A DNA stretch of 64,000 nt from Afipia felis ATCC 53690 (GCF_000314735.2 NZ_KB375270.1:3726001-3790000); one strand, 5' to 3'; shown: positions 1 through 8,794, counted from the first letter of the stretch. Notes: generated by a model not told the origin, from the sequence alone. Numbers and translations: made by a program.

Positions 1-1621
1 CCGGTTCGTCCCGCAACGTGAAAATCACTTTGTAGGCCTCGCGCACCTCGTTGGCGTCTGCCGGACGCAGGGTCACGAGGCCTGGAATGGCGCGCAAACC
101 AGCCAGTTGTTCGACTGGCTGATGGGTCGGGCCGTCCTCGCCGACGCCGATGGAGTCGTGGGTGAAGACATGGAAGATCGGCAGCCGCATCAGCGCGGCG
201 AGCCGGATCGGCGGGCGCATGTAGTCCGAGAAGATCAGGAAGGTCGCGCCATATCCGCGCAGATGGCATAGGCCGAGCCCGTTGACGATCGCGCCCATGC
301 CGTGCTCGCGGACACCGAAATGCATGTTGCGACCGCCTGGCGAATTCTTCTCCAGCGCGCCCATGCCCTCCGTGGTGAGCTTGGTCTTAGTGGACGGCGC
401 GAGGTCGGCCGCGCCGCCCAGCACCCACGGCAATTCCTCGGCGATGGCGTTCAGCACTTTTCCTGAAGCCTCGCGGGTGGCGATGCCTTTCGCGTCCGGT
501 TTGAAGACGGGCAGGGTGCTGGCCCAGTTCTCGGGCAAGCCGTGCTTCAGGCAGCGTTCGATCTGACCCGCCTCGCGGGGATATTCCTTCGCATAATCCT
601 TGAAGCCTTTTTCCCAAGCTTCGCGCGCGGCTGCACCGCGTTTGCCGATGCCATCATGGAAGCGTTCGCGCACGCCGTCGGGTACGTAGAAGTCCTTGTC
701 CTGCGGAAAGCCGAGAAATGCCTTCGTCTTCTTGACCTCTTCGACGCCAAGCGCGTCGCTGTGGATTTTCGAGGTGCCCTGCATGTCGGGCGCGCCGTAG
801 CCGATCACGCTGTTGACGATGATGAGGGTCGGGCGGCCCTTGGTCTCGCGGAATTCTTCCAGCGTGGAGCGGACGCGGTTGCAGTCGTTGGCGTCGGCGA
901 CATTCGTGACGTGCCAGCCATATCCGCGGAAGCGCTCGGCGACGTTTTCATCGAAGGCGAGTTCGGTGTGACCTTCGATGGTGACGGTGTTGCTGTCGTA
1001 GATCCAGCACAGGTTGTCGAGACCGAGATGGCCCGCGAGCGATGCCGCTTCCGAGGCGACGCCTTCCATCAGATCGCCATCGCTGCAGATGGTGTAGACA
1101 TTGAAATCGAAAACGGTGTGGCCCGGCTTGTTGTAATGTGCGCCTAACCAGCGCGAGGCGATCGCCATGCCGACGCTGTTGCCGCAGCCCTGTCCAAGCG
1201 GGCCGGTGGTGGTCTCGACGCCGGTGGTGTGGCCATATTCCGGGTGGCCCGGCGTCACGCTGTCGATCTGGCGAAAGTGTTCGATGTCGTCGAGCGTCAC
1301 CGCGAGCTTGTCGGTGACCTTGCCGTCCTTCAGCCGCTTGATGCCGGCGAGATGGATGAGGGAGTAAAGCAGCATTGAGGCGTGGCCGCAGGACAGCACG
1401 AAGCGGTCGCGGTTTGGCCATAGCGGCTCATTGGGATCGTAGCGCAGCACCTCCTGCCACAGCGTATAGGCGACGGGAGCGAGGCCCATCGGCGCCCCGG
1501 CATGGCCTGAATTGGCTTTCTGCACGGCATCGACGGTGAGGGTGCGGATGGTGTTGATGCAGAGCTGATCGATGTCGGTCTGATGGGTGCGATCACCCGA
1601 TGTCGAACGCGGAGCATCCAT
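1..1621 (-). CDS. tkt: Transketolase (partial, C-terminus outside window)
   Basis: Thiamine-diphosphate enzyme that transfers two-carbon units between sugar phosphates in the pentose phosphate and Calvin cycles, in the cytoplasm. The minus-strand frame opens at ATG 1621 (MDAPRSTSGDRTHQ) and runs without a stop through the window edge, giving about 540 codons of the usual 660. So roughly the last 120 residues lie outside. Family features are visible: NSGHAGAPMG near the N-terminus, the HPEYGHTTGVETTTGPLGQG block, and the ThDP-binding GDGDLMEG-like stretch (CSDGDLMEGVASEA) followed by the N residue of IYDSNTVTIEG. The gene is leftmost and is transcribed away from the small genes at 1.8-2.2 kb. 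Assignment is secure; only the C-terminal domain cannot be checked. Confidence 0.95.
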   Translation of the reverse strand, partial: MDAPRSTSGDRTHQTDIDQLCINTIRTLTVDAVQKANSGHAGAPMGLAPVAYTLWQEVLRYDPNEPLWPNRDRFVLSCGHASMLLYSLIHLAGIKRLKDGKVTDKLAVTLDDIEHFRQIDSVTPGHPEYGHTTGVETTTGPLGQGCGNSVGMAIASRWLGAHYNKPGHTVFDFNVYTICSDGDLMEGVASEAASLAGHLGLDNLCWIYDSNTVTIEGHTELAFDENVAERFRGYGWHVTNVADANDCNRVRSTLEEFRETKGRPTLIIVNSVIGYGAPDMQGTSKIHSDALGVEEVKKTKAFLGFPQDKDFYVPDGVRERFHDGIGKRGAAAREAWEKGFKDYAKEYPREAGQIERCLKHGLPENWASTLPVFKPDAKGIATREASGKVLNAIAEELPWVLGGAADLAPSTKTKLTTEGMGALEKNSPGGRNMHFGVREHGMGAIVNGLGLCHLRGYGATFLIFSDYMRPPIRLAALMRLPIFHVFTHDSIGVGEDGPTHQPVEQLAGLRAIPGLVTLRPADANEVREAYKVIFTLRDEP

Positions 1622-1822
1622 TGGAATTTTCCCGGCGTGGCTGAAAATTATGTCCTGCGCCCCGAGCCCCGGCGGCAAAGCTATAACTGGAATAAAACGG
1701 GCGTAAGACGGGAAGGTTCCGCTGTCTCACGGTGTCGCGGCGATGTGAAGATGCGGCGGGATTGTGCTGTCCGCTTGTGCAGGATGCGGACTTTTCGCAA
1801 GATAACAGTCGCGGAGGCACGT

Positions 1823-1909
1823 ATGAGAGTAGCAATAGGTGTGGTGATCGGGTTGGCGGTCGGCTATCTCGCGATGTATTATTTCAGAAGCGGACATTTG
1901 CCGTTCTGA
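1823..1909 (+). CDS. Predicted 28-residue single-pass membrane peptide
   Basis: A short reading frame encodes MRVAIGVVIGLAVGYLAMYY plus a short basic tail (FRSGHLPF). It is preceded by a good ribosome-binding site (CGGAGGCAC, 5 to 8 bases upstream of the ATG). Residues 3-20 form one hydrophobic helix with glycine spacing (GxxxG-like), followed by Arg, which predicts a single membrane span with a short tail. It sits between transketolase (divergent) and the DUF3297 gene (same strand, 48 bases downstream), so the two could share a transcript. No function is recognised. Its reality rests on the ribosome-binding site and the coherent membrane-helix composition. Confidence 0.5.
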   Translation: MRVAIGVVIGLAVGYLAMYYFRSGHLPF

Positions 1910-1963
1910 TCTGCGGCCATAGCAGCCATGCTTGGTGGCCGTAGCGAAAGTTAAAGGATGATG

Positions 1964-2200
1964 ATGAGCGACGAACTTCCCGACCGCCTTTCGGTCGACC
2001 CCAACAGCCCGTTCTACGATGAGAAGATTCTGTCTCGCGACATCGGCATCCGCTTCAAGGGTGTCGAGAAGACCAATATCGAGGAATATTGTGTCAGCGA
2101 GGGCTGGGTGCGGATGAGCGTCGGCTCGGCGAAGGACCGCCACGGCAATCCGATCACCATGAAATTCTCCGGCCCCGTCGAGCCTTATTTCAAGAGCTGA
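1964..2200 (+). CDS. DUF3297 family protein
   Basis: Small soluble protein of 78 residues that matches what I recall of the DUF3297 family (N-terminal MSDELPDRLSVDPNSPFY, middle GIRFKGVEKTNIEEYC, glycine/proline C-terminus). Three ATG codons stand in a row at 1958, 1961 and 1964. The ribosome-binding site AAAGG at 1953-1957 sits best before 1964, and family members usually begin MSD, so 1964 is chosen. The stop codon directly abuts the stop of the convergent haloacid dehalogenase gene. No biochemical role is known to me for this family. Confidence 0.8.
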   Translation: MSDELPDRLSVDPNSPFYDEKILSRDIGIRFKGVEKTNIEEYCVSEGWVRMSVGSAKDRHGNPITMKFSGPVEPYFKS

Positions 2201-2938
2201 TTATTTCCCGACGAGCTTCGGCAGGTCGGACAAGGCGCGGATGCGGTGATCGGGCAGAAATCCCAGTTCATCCATCTGCGTCCGTGCTGCTTTGAACATC
2301 GTGACGGGCGCGACAGGCGCGCCGGGCTTGATCTCGGCGGCCATCGCCTGCGGCGTGACTCGCTCGATCCACGCGACGTTGAGGCCGAAGGATTTCGCGC
2401 CGGCGACGTCGAACGGGTTCGACGACACGAAGATCACCTCATCCGGTTTCACGCCGAGTTTCTTTTCGATCAGCGTGTAGGCCTGTGGCGCGGGCTTGAA
2501 AATGCGTTCGCTATCGATGCTGATGGTGGCATCAAGCACCTGATCGAGGCTGGTGTTCTTCACCAGATCGTTCAGCATCTGAGTGCTGCCGTTCGACAGG
2601 ATGGCGAGCTTGTGGCCGCTCAGCGCCGCGAGTGCCGCTTTAGCGTCCGGGTACAGATCGAGATGGACATACTTGTCCATGATGCGTTCGAATACGGCAT
2701 CGGAATAAGCGAGGCCGAGCAGCTTCAGCGAATAGACGAGCGATTCCCGCGTCACCACCGAGAAGTCCTCGTAGCGCTGCATCATGCTGCGCTGCCAGGT
2801 GTATTCGAGTTGCTTCATCCGCCAGATCTGGGTGATGAAATCGCCATAGCCGGGGAAAGCCTCCTCGGTCACCGCGGCGACCGACTGGATGTCGTAGAGC
2901 GTGCCGTAGGCGTCGAACACGAAGGCCTTGATGGTCAT
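2201..2938 (-). CDS. Haloacid dehalogenase, type II
   Basis: HAD-superfamily hydrolase of 245 residues predicted to hydrolyse L-2-haloacids to D-2-hydroxyacids. HAD motif I is FVFDAYGTLYD near residues 5-15, with the nucleophile Asp in FDAYGTL. Motif II is ILSNGS, and the family-type SSNPFDVAGAKSFG block lies near residues 176-190. The cap region WRMKQLEYTWQRSMMQRYEDF is characteristic of the L-2-haloacid dehalogenase (type II) branch. The start at 2938 (MTIKAF) places the first strand at the usual distance; a longer frame upstream lacks family features. It is convergent with the DUF3297 gene and divergent from the DUF3175 gene. The substrate could differ from haloacids, since the family is broad. 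Confidence 0.88.
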   Translation of the reverse strand: MTIKAFVFDAYGTLYDIQSVAAVTEEAFPGYGDFITQIWRMKQLEYTWQRSMMQRYEDFSVVTRESLVYSLKLLGLAYSDAVFERIMDKYVHLDLYPDAKAALAALSGHKLAILSNGSTQMLNDLVKNTSLDQVLDATISIDSERIFKPAPQAYTLIEKKLGVKPDEVIFVSSNPFDVAGAKSFGLNVAWIERVTPQAMAAEIKPGAPVAPVTMFKAARTQMDELGFLPDHRIRALSDLPKLVGK

Positions 2939-3025
2939 GAAAAAATCCGTTCTGCAAAAGGCGGCTGCGAACCTAACGCGGTGCGCCGCGTTGAGGCTTG
3001 GTCTCATTCGCGAAGGATGCAAACC

Positions 3026-3445
3026 ATGGCAAAAACCGCGACACGGCGCAAACGCACAACGGCATCAAAATCGCGCGGCACCCATGCGCGCAAGGCACGT
3101 AACAGAAAGACTGCTCTCAAATCCACGGCGCGGCGGGTGCGGAAAACTGGTGCGCATTCTGCAAAGCGCCCGGTGAAGAAATGGTCGAAGCAAGTCACGC
3201 AGACCAGCGACGCGCTCGATCTCAAGCATGATGTGTTCAAGCAGGACAGCCCGAAGGCGATTGCGCGGTCGCTGAAGCGCTCGGCCGAGCAGAGCCATCG
3301 CCGCAAGAGCGATCCGTATCGTTCGGCGATGTCGATGCTGGTGTTCTATATCAACCGTGCGGGCCAGAATTTACCCGCGACGCGGCGCAAGAAGCTGGAA
3401 GCGACGAAAGGCGAATTGCGCAAGGCGTTCGGCAAGGCGGCGTAG
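3026..3445 (+). CDS. DUF3175 family basic protein
   Basis: A 139-residue, highly basic protein. The first 50 residues are a Lys/Arg/Thr/Ala-rich low-complexity tail (MAKTATRRKRTTASKSRGTH), reminiscent of histone H1-like bacterial proteins. The folded core contains KKWSKQVTQTSDALDLKHDV and a C-terminal segment SAMSMLVFYINRAGQNLPATR, which fits DUF3175. The start at 3026 follows GAAGGA at a suitable distance. It is divergent from the dehalogenase and convergent with wrbA. Nucleic-acid binding is an inference from composition only. Confidence 0.8.
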   Translation: MAKTATRRKRTTASKSRGTHARKARNRKTALKSTARRVRKTGAHSAKRPVKKWSKQVTQTSDALDLKHDVFKQDSPKAIARSLKRSAEQSHRRKSDPYRSAMSMLVFYINRAGQNLPATRRKKLEATKGELRKAFGKAA

Positions 3446-3477
3446 GCAAAAGATTGCGATACGCCGCCTTGTGAAAA

Positions 3478-4077
3478 TCAGCCGTGCAGCTTCTTCGCGG
3501 TCTCGGCGATGGTGCGGCCCTGATAGCGGGCGGCATTGAGTTCGTTCTCACTCGGCATGCGCGAACCGTCGCCATCGGTGATCGTGGTGGCGCCGTAGGG
3601 TGCGCCGCCGTGGACTTCCTTGACGCCCATCTGGCCGGCGTAACCGTAGTTCAGGCCGACAATCACCATGCCGAAGTGCAAGAGGTTGGTGATGATGGAA
3701 AACAGCGTCGTTTCCTGTCCGCCGTGCTGGGTCGCGGACGAGCTGAATGCGCCGCCGACCTTGCCGTGCAATGCTCCCTTCATCCACAGGCCGCCGGCCT
3801 GATCGAGGAAGCTCGCCATCTGCGAGGAGATGCGGCCGAAGCGCGTGCCGGTGCCAACGATGATGGCGTCGTAGTTCGCGAGATCCTCGATCTTAGCGAT
3901 CGGAGCGGGCTGATCGAGCTTGAAATGTGCGGCCTTCGCGACTTCGAGAGGGGCGGTCTCAGGCACGCGCTTGATGTCGACGGAGGCGCCGGCTTCGCGC
4001 GCGCCTTCGGCAACGGCGTTGGCCATGGCTTCGATGTGGCCGTAGGTGGAATAATAAAGGACGAGAACCTTGGGCAT
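3478..4077 (-). CDS. wrbA: NAD(P)H:quinone oxidoreductase WrbA
   Basis: Flavodoxin-like FMN enzyme of 199 residues that reduces quinones by two electrons, avoiding semiquinone radicals. The FMN phosphate loop is [12 protein letters not shown] at residues 8-19. WrbA-type signatures follow: [28 protein letters not shown] (the [10 protein letters not shown] block) and [14 protein letters not shown]. Length matches the family. It lies downstream of the pirin gene and of a 30-residue coupled frame on the same strand, so the three probably form one operon. The LysR gene at 5078 is divergent from that operon and is the obvious candidate regulator. Confidence 0.95.
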   Translation of the reverse strand: MPKVLVLYYSTYGHIEAMANAVAEGAREAGASVDIKRVPETAPLEVAKAAHFKLDQPAPIAKIEDLANYDAIIVGTGTRFGRISSQMASFLDQAGGLWMKGALHGKVGGAFSSSATQHGGQETTLFSIITNLLHFGMVIVGLNYGYAGQMGVKEVHGGAPYGATTITDGDGSRMPSENELNAARYQGRTIAETAKKLHG

Positions 4078-4135
4078 GGGAATCTCCAGTTATGAGGGGA
4101 GGGTGCCATGGCCCGTTCGGGCCACGGCGTTGTTG

Positions 4136-4228
4136 TCAGGGCAGGTGCGCGCGGCAGTGCCGGGCGCGGCCGAGCAGGGTCCGCAGGCTTGCGGTCACCG
4201 CCGGCATCACGAGCAGCAGGTCGATCAT
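4136..4228 (-). CDS. 30-residue reading frame translationally coupled to pirin gene
   Basis: The pirin stop codon overlaps the start of this frame as ATGA (ATG at 4228-4226, TGA at 4227-4225). The product begins MIDLLLVMPAVTASLRTL and ends in a Cys/His/Arg-rich tail (GRARHCRAHLP), stopping at 4136. The overlap is the arrangement of coupled operon genes. The gap to wrbA is about 60 bases. No family is recognised; the hydrophobic N-terminal half could be a membrane helix. Evidence is limited to the overlap and reading frame, so it may be fortuitous. Confidence 0.35.
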   Translation of the reverse strand: MIDLLLVMPAVTASLRTLLGRARHCRAHLP

Positions 4229-4926
4229 TGCGCCGTCTCCACAAGTACGAGTTCGGAGTCGGCGAGTGCGGTGATGCGCAGGCTCTTCTCTTCGCTGATG
4301 GCGATGCCGTCGCGGGCATTGGCGCGCACGCCGTTGACCTCGACCGAACCCGTCGCGGGCACGAGGTAGCCCTTGTGGTTGTCGTTGAGTGCGACCTCGG
4401 CGCTCTCACCGGCCTTCAGCGTGGTGGCGAGCACCCGCGCTTCGGCACGGATTGGCAGCGCGTCGGCGTCATCCTTGAAGCCGCTGGCGAGCGTCACGAA
4501 CTTGCCGGAACGATTGTCCTTCGGGAACGGCTTGGCGCCCCAGCAGGGCTGGCCGCCATGCTGCGTCGGCTCGATCCAGATCTGGAAGATCCGGGTCGTG
4601 ACCGGCTCGAGATTGTACTCGGCGTGGCGGATGCCGGAGCCCGCGCTCATCACCTGAACGTCGCCGGCCTCGGTGCGGCCCTTGTTGCCGAGCGAGTCCT
4701 GATGGGTAATCGCGCCTTCGCGGACATAGGTGATGATCTCCATGTCCGAATGTGGATGCGCCGGAAAGCCAGTATTGGGGGCGATCTCGTCGTCATTCCA
4801 GACGCGCAGCGCGCCGTGGCTCATGCGGTCTGGATCGTAATAGCTCGCGAACGAGAAATGATGCTTGGCGTTGAGCCAACCGTGGTTGGCGCCGCCGAGG
4901 GAATTGAATGGACGAAGTTCGATCAT
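4225..4926 (-). CDS. Pirin family protein (quercetinase-like bicupin)
   Basis: Bicupin of 233 residues of the pirin / YhhW group; some members have quercetin 2,3-dioxygenase activity, others act as redox-sensing cofactors. The metal site is seen in FPAHPHSDMEIITYVREG (two His about residues 57-59) and SAGSGIRHAEYN (a third His, then Glu). The family block TRIFQIWIEPTQHG follows. The C-terminal half is a second cupin-type barrel. It is the first gene of a probable pirin, small frame, wrbA operon and is divergent from a LysR gene, a common pairing in proteobacteria in which the LysR protein controls both. Confidence 0.92.
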   Translation of the reverse strand: MIELRPFNSLGGANHGWLNAKHHFSFASYYDPDRMSHGALRVWNDDEIAPNTGFPAHPHSDMEIITYVREGAITHQDSLGNKGRTEAGDVQVMSAGSGIRHAEYNLEPVTTRIFQIWIEPTQHGGQPCWGAKPFPKDNRSGKFVTLASGFKDDADALPIRAEARVLATTLKAGESAEVALNDNHKGYLVPATGSVEVNGVRANARDGIAISEEKSLRITALADSELVLVETAQ

Positions 4927-5001
4927 GTCATCTCCTCCATTGCCTGGGGTTGTGGACTTCGATGGGGGTGGTTTTAGGGTCTTTCGTTTGATCTAAAAAT
5001 A

Positions 5002-5027
5002 GAAACTATTGAAACTAATTGTTTCCA
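5002..5027. promoter_or_regulatory. Candidate LysR operator between pirin and LysR genes
   Basis: The 151-base divergent gap contains GAAAC-TAATT-GTTTC at 5011-5025, a perfect inverted repeat with 5-base arms, flanked by a further GAAAC half-site at 5002-5006 in phase about one turn away. Such a symmetric, AT-rich centre with an extra half-site is the usual look of a LysR-type recognition and activation site. That the neighbouring LysR protein binds it is inferred from position. Confidence 0.5.
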
Positions 5028-5077
5028 AATATACGCTAATCTCTGACGGGCGACGGCTCGTCCGTCAGGGAGGCCGT

Positions 5078-6007
5078 ATGGCGAAACTTCCCGATTTTGA
5101 GGCGATGGCGATCTTCGCCAAAGTGGTGGAGTTGCGGTCGTTCGCTGCGGCAGCGAGCGAGCTCGCGCTGTCGAAGGCGACGGTTTCCAAGGCCGTCACC
5201 CGGCTGGAGGAACGGTTAGGTGCGCGGCTGTTCAACCGCAGTTCGCGGCGCCTGGCGCTCACGGACGCGGGGGGCGCATTGTCGGTGCGCGCGGCGCAAT
5301 TGCTGGCGGACGGCGAGGAGGCCGAGAACGAGGCGTTGTCGCAGGCGGCCTCGCCGCGTGGGCTGGTGCGGCTCGCGGTGCCGATGACGTTCGGCCAGCG
5401 CGTGATCGCGCCGCTATTGCCAGAATTTCTCGCACAATACCCCGACGTGTCGGTCGATCTGCATCTGAGCGATGCCATGGTCGATCTGATCGGCGAAGGT
5501 TTCGACATCGGTGTGCGCATCGCGCGGCTGCCGGATTCGTCGCTGGTGGCGCGGCGGCTTTGTCCGATGCCGGTGCATACCGTCGCTGCGCCGTCCTATC
5601 TGAAGAAGTATGGGCGGCCGACGCACCCGATGCATCTCGCCCAGCACCGCTGCTTCACCTATGCCTACCGGACGACGCCGGAGCTTTGGCATTATGCGAA
5701 CGCTGCGGGAGAGCAGGTGTCGGTGCGCCCGTCGGGGCCGTTGCGGGTCAACAATGGCGAGGCAGTGATCCCGGCGCTGATCGCAGGTCTCGGTATCGCC
5801 GATCTGCCTGATTTCATCATCGGCGAGGCCATCGCCAAAAAGCAGGTCGAGGTCATCCTCAAGGGCTGGAAGCAGCCGGAGGGGGCGGTGCATCTGGTGA
5901 TGCCGCCTGGCGGCCCGCGTCCGGCGCGGGTGGAGGCGCTGATCGAGTTCCTCGCCACCCATCTGGCCCGGCTGGGCAAGGTGGCCAGTACGCGGCCGAA
6001 GGGGTAA
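5078..6007 (+). CDS. LysR family transcriptional regulator
   Basis: LTTR of 309 residues. The N-terminal winged helix-turn-helix is FAKVVELRSFAAAASELALS through KATVSKAVTRLEERLGARLF (about residues 9-50), followed by NRSSRRLALTDAG. A substrate-binding domain fills residues 90-295 (VRLAVPMTFGQRVIAPLLPE). The start at ATG 5078 (MAKLPDFEAM) is chosen because the recognition domain begins in the usual place; an upstream in-frame start lacks a ribosome-binding site. It is divergent from the pirin operon and probably regulates it. It belongs to the CrgA/AaeR-like branch by appearance. Confidence 0.92.
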   Translation: MAKLPDFEAMAIFAKVVELRSFAAAASELALSKATVSKAVTRLEERLGARLFNRSSRRLALTDAGGALSVRAAQLLADGEEAENEALSQAASPRGLVRLAVPMTFGQRVIAPLLPEFLAQYPDVSVDLHLSDAMVDLIGEGFDIGVRIARLPDSSLVARRLCPMPVHTVAAPSYLKKYGRPTHPMHLAQHRCFTYAYRTTPELWHYANAAGEQVSVRPSGPLRVNNGEAVIPALIAGLGIADLPDFIIGEAIAKKQVEVILKGWKQPEGAVHLVMPPGGPRPARVEALIEFLATHLARLGKVASTRPKG

Positions 6008-6115
6008 ATCGCTGCCCGGAGAAGAGGGAGGCGATTTTCTCAAGGATTTCAGTGGGGGAGAGCGGGAAAAGGCCGCTTTTATCCCGTCAGCCGAGCGGAA
6101 AAAGCCTTGATTGCA

Positions 6116-6144
6116 TTGACATTCCAACCGGCGCTCTCTAGAAA
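6116..6144 (+). promoter_or_regulatory. Probable sigma-70 promoter of rpmJ
   Basis: TTGACA at 6116-6121 is followed by a 17-base spacer and TAGAAA at 6139-6144, a near-consensus housekeeping promoter. It lies about 97 bases upstream of the rpmJ start, with nothing else to serve on that strand. Confidence 0.6.
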
Positions 6145-6240
6145 CCGGCCATCCCGGCGATGGCTTTGCCGCCCGGGCGCCCATGAAATAACTGATGCAA
6201 CTCGGCCTGTCGAAACGGCCTTTCGCAAGAGCATTGTCCC

Positions 6241-6366
6241 ATGAAGGTCCGTAACTCGCTGAAATCGCTCCGTGGCCGTCACCGCAACAACCGTCTGGTC
6301 CGTCGCAAGGGCCGGGTTTACGTGATCAACAAGGTGCAGCGCCGCTTCAAGGCGCGTCAGGGCTAA
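6241..6366 (+). CDS. rpmJ: 50S ribosomal protein L36 (zinc-less type)
   Basis: The 41-residue protein begins [20 protein letters not shown] and ends [11 protein letters not shown], the alphaproteobacterial L36. It lacks the Cys-Cys-Cys-His zinc ligands of the canonical form (the 'C-minus' variant), which is normal for this group. It is a structural part of the large ribosomal subunit. The gene stands alone, with its own promoter upstream and a hairpin 14 bases downstream. Confidence 0.96.
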   Translation: MKVRNSLKSLRGRHRNNRLVRRKGRVYVINKVQRRFKARQG

Positions 6367-6380
6367 TCGCCTTTGACATG

Positions 6381-6398
6381 CGCCGGGTTCGCCCGGCG
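6381..6398 (+). terminator. Hairpin downstream of rpmJ
   Basis: CGCCGGG-TTCG-CCCGGCG is a perfect 7-base-pair stem with a stable UUCG tetraloop, 14 bases after the rpmJ stop. There is no strong run of T afterwards (GTTCCTC), so it may be a weak or Rho-assisted terminator or an mRNA-stabilising end. Confidence 0.55.
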
Positions 6399-6473
6399 GT
6401 TCCTCACATCATCACATCCGTTTGACGCCGCTTGCTCTTTGCAGGCGGCGCTTTGCGCGTTTAGAGTCCGGGA

Positions 6474-7106
6474 ATGATGTTGCTCCGGCGTAATGCGGTG
6501 AATGTGTCTGCTGGATTTGCGCTCGTGGCGCTTGTTGGCCTCGCGCCCGTGGCCGCGCAGGCCGACTCTCATTCTAAACAGAAATTGCCGGAAGCACCGA
6601 AGCAGCTTCCCTCCGTCAAGGCTCACGGCAAGAGCCTCGATTTCCTGTTCGATGCGTTGAAGGCCGCGCCCGACGAGGAAAGCGCGCGAGCGGTCGAGGC
6701 GCGGATCTGGGCGATCTGGATGAAGACGCCGAGCGACACCGTTGCGCTGTTGATGGCGCGCACCCGCGTCGCGCTTGAGAACGACCAGTCCGATGTCGCG
6801 ATGAAACTGCTCGATGCCATTATCAAGCTCCATCCCGAGTACGTCGAAGCCTGGAATAAGCGCGCGACGCTCTATTACATGAAGAACGACTACAACCGCG
6901 CGATGGAAGACATCGAGGAAGTGCTGCGCCGCGAGCCGCGCCACTTCGGCGCATTGGCGGGGCTCGGCGTCATCCTCGAGGAGACCGGCGACGACCGGCA
7001 CGCGCTGGAGGTGTTCCGTCGTGCGCTCGTCATCAACCCGCACCTCGACAAGGTGCCGGAGATGGTGAAGAGCCTGTCGGAAAAAGTCGAAGGTCGCGAC
7101 ATCTAG
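6474..7106 (+). CDS. Secreted tetratricopeptide-repeat protein
   Basis: Protein of 210 residues with a Sec signal peptide at residues 1-30 (hydrophobic core SAGFALVALVGLAPVAAQA). At least two TPR units follow: about 108-141 (HPEYVEAWNKRATLYYMKND, then YNRAMEDIEEVLRREP) and 142-175 (HFGALAGLGVILEETGDDR, then HALEVFRRALVINP). TPRs mediate protein-protein contacts, here in the periplasm. Two ATG codons (6474, 6477) could start it. No operon partner is evident, and the binding partner is unknown. Confidence 0.85.
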   Translation: MMLLRRNAVNVSAGFALVALVGLAPVAAQADSHSKQKLPEAPKQLPSVKAHGKSLDFLFDALKAAPDEESARAVEARIWAIWMKTPSDTVALLMARTRVALENDQSDVAMKLLDAIIKLHPEYVEAWNKRATLYYMKNDYNRAMEDIEEVLRREPRHFGALAGLGVILEETGDDRHALEVFRRALVINPHLDKVPEMVKSLSEKVEGRDI

Positions 7107-7314
7107 CGATGTCCCGATTTCGTGCGGTCGCGTGAGCGATACGCAAGTGGATTTTCACATCCTGAAATTCTGTTGGGGCGGTCGCAGAGTGTTTCGTGAC
7201 ACGATGCAATTCGGTTTGTTCGTCGTCTAGACGATCAACAATCGGTGTGTTGACGCCCCCATAACGGTCGACAGGATCGGGCTCCCAAAAAATAAATCAC
7301 TCCGGGAGAGAACC

Positions 7315-8784
7315 ATGCCGTTCACGACACGTCGGACCTTGTTGCGCACTGCCGCCGCGCTGCCGCTTGCGGCTTCGATGACAGATAGAGTGTTCGCACA
7401 GAGCGCCGACAAGGCAGTGCCTGCTGCCGCACCGAAGGCTCCGGTGAAAGACGTCACCCGCACGCTGGCGCATTATCTTGTCACCGCGAAATATGACGAC
7501 CTGCCCGAGAACGTCCGCAAGGAAGGCGTGCGTACGCTCTTGAACTGGGTTGGCGTCGCCATCGGCGGCTCGCACCACCAAACGGTCGACATCGCGGTGT
7601 CAGCGCTGCAGCCGTTCTCCGGCCCGCCGCAGGCGTCGCTGTTCGGGCGCAAGGAGCGGTTCGACATCATGAACGCCGCTTTCATCAACGGCGTCTCGAG
7701 TCACATCTTCGACTACGATGACACGCACCTGAAGACCATCATCCACCCCGCGGGGCCGGTGGCCTCCGCGATCCTGGCCTATTCGGAAATGCAGCCGGTG
7801 TCGGGCAAGGATTTCCTCAACGCGCTGGTGCTCGGTGTCGAAACCGAATGCCGCATCGGCAACGCAGTCTATCCGAACCATTACGATGTCGGCTGGCACA
7901 TCACCGGCACCGCGGGCGTGTTCGGCTCGGCGGCGGCGATCGGCAAGCTGATGAACCTCAACGAGCAGCAGATGGTGTGGGCGATCGGTCTGGCTGCATC
8001 GCAGCCGGTTGGTTTGCGCGAATCCTTTGGCTCGATGAACAAGAGTTTCAATCCGGGACGCGCGGCCGCCAACGGTATTTTCGCCGCCGTGCTTGCCGCG
8101 AAGAACTACACGAGTTCGGACCAGATGCTGGAAGCCAAGCGCGGCTGGGCCAACACCATTTCCACCAAGCAGGATTACAACGAGATCACCGGCGATCTCG
8201 GCAAGCGTTACGAGGCGGCGCTCAACACCTACAAGCCGTTCGCCTGCGGCATCGTCATGCATCCGGCGATCGATGCGGCCATCCAGTTGCGCAACGAGAA
8301 CAAGCTCACGGCGGACCAGATCGACCATGTTGATCTGAAAGTGCATCCGCTGGTGCTGGAATTGACCGGCAAGACCGCGCCGCATGACGGGCTGGAAAGT
8401 AAGTTCAGCATCTACCATGCCGTCGCTGTCGCCATTGTCGAAGGGGCGGGCGGCGAGAAGCAGTTCAGTGACCGCGCCGCGACCGATCCGACCATCGTGG
8501 CGCTGCGAGGCAAGGTGAAGCCGGTGGTGACGCCCGGCATCACGCCCGCGCAGGTGGACATGACCATCGTCACCAAGGACGGCCGCACGCTGCACAAATA
8601 TATCCAGCATGCCATCGGCAGCGTCGAGGTACCGATGACCGACAAGCAGCTTGAAACCAAGTTCGCCGATCTCGCCGAGGGCGTCATTCCGGCCGATCAG
8701 GCCCGCAAGGTCATGGACCTGTGCTGGAAGGTGGAAACGCTGGAAAACGCCGGCGACATCGCTCGAACCGCGGCAACGGCCTGA
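7315..8784 (+). CDS. MmgE/PrpD family protein, exported (copy 1)
   Basis: Protein of 489 residues with an N-terminal twin-arginine type signal (TRRTLLRTAAALPLAASM, cleavage near VFAQ). The rest matches the MmgE/PrpD family (2-methylcitrate dehydratase-like): FDYDDTHLKTIIHPAGPVAS (the family's D-D-T-H...HP block, residues about 138-155), a GWHITGTAGVFGSAAAIGKL block and ACGIVMHPAIDAA. Cytoplasmic PrpD dehydrates 2-methylcitrate in propionate catabolism, but exported members with a Tat signal have no assigned substrate that I know. It is followed 10 bases later by a second paralogue. The start at 7315 follows GGGAGAGAACC. Confidence 0.88.
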   Translation: MPFTTRRTLLRTAAALPLAASMTDRVFAQSADKAVPAAAPKAPVKDVTRTLAHYLVTAKYDDLPENVRKEGVRTLLNWVGVAIGGSHHQTVDIAVSALQPFSGPPQASLFGRKERFDIMNAAFINGVSSHIFDYDDTHLKTIIHPAGPVASAILAYSEMQPVSGKDFLNALVLGVETECRIGNAVYPNHYDVGWHITGTAGVFGSAAAIGKLMNLNEQQMVWAIGLAASQPVGLRESFGSMNKSFNPGRAAANGIFAAVLAAKNYTSSDQMLEAKRGWANTISTKQDYNEITGDLGKRYEAALNTYKPFACGIVMHPAIDAAIQLRNENKLTADQIDHVDLKVHPLVLELTGKTAPHDGLESKFSIYHAVAVAIVEGAGGEKQFSDRAATDPTIVALRGKVKPVVTPGITPAQVDMTIVTKDGRTLHKYIQHAIGSVEVPMTDKQLETKFADLAEGVIPADQARKVMDLCWKVETLENAGDIARTAATA

Positions 8785-8794
8785 GGGGGCGGCG

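Noticed and set aside
2246..3025. Long plus-strand reading frame in front of the DUF3175 protein
   Set aside because: It is antisense to the haloacid dehalogenase, which has clear family motifs; the real DUF3175 start is ATG 3026 after GAAGGA.
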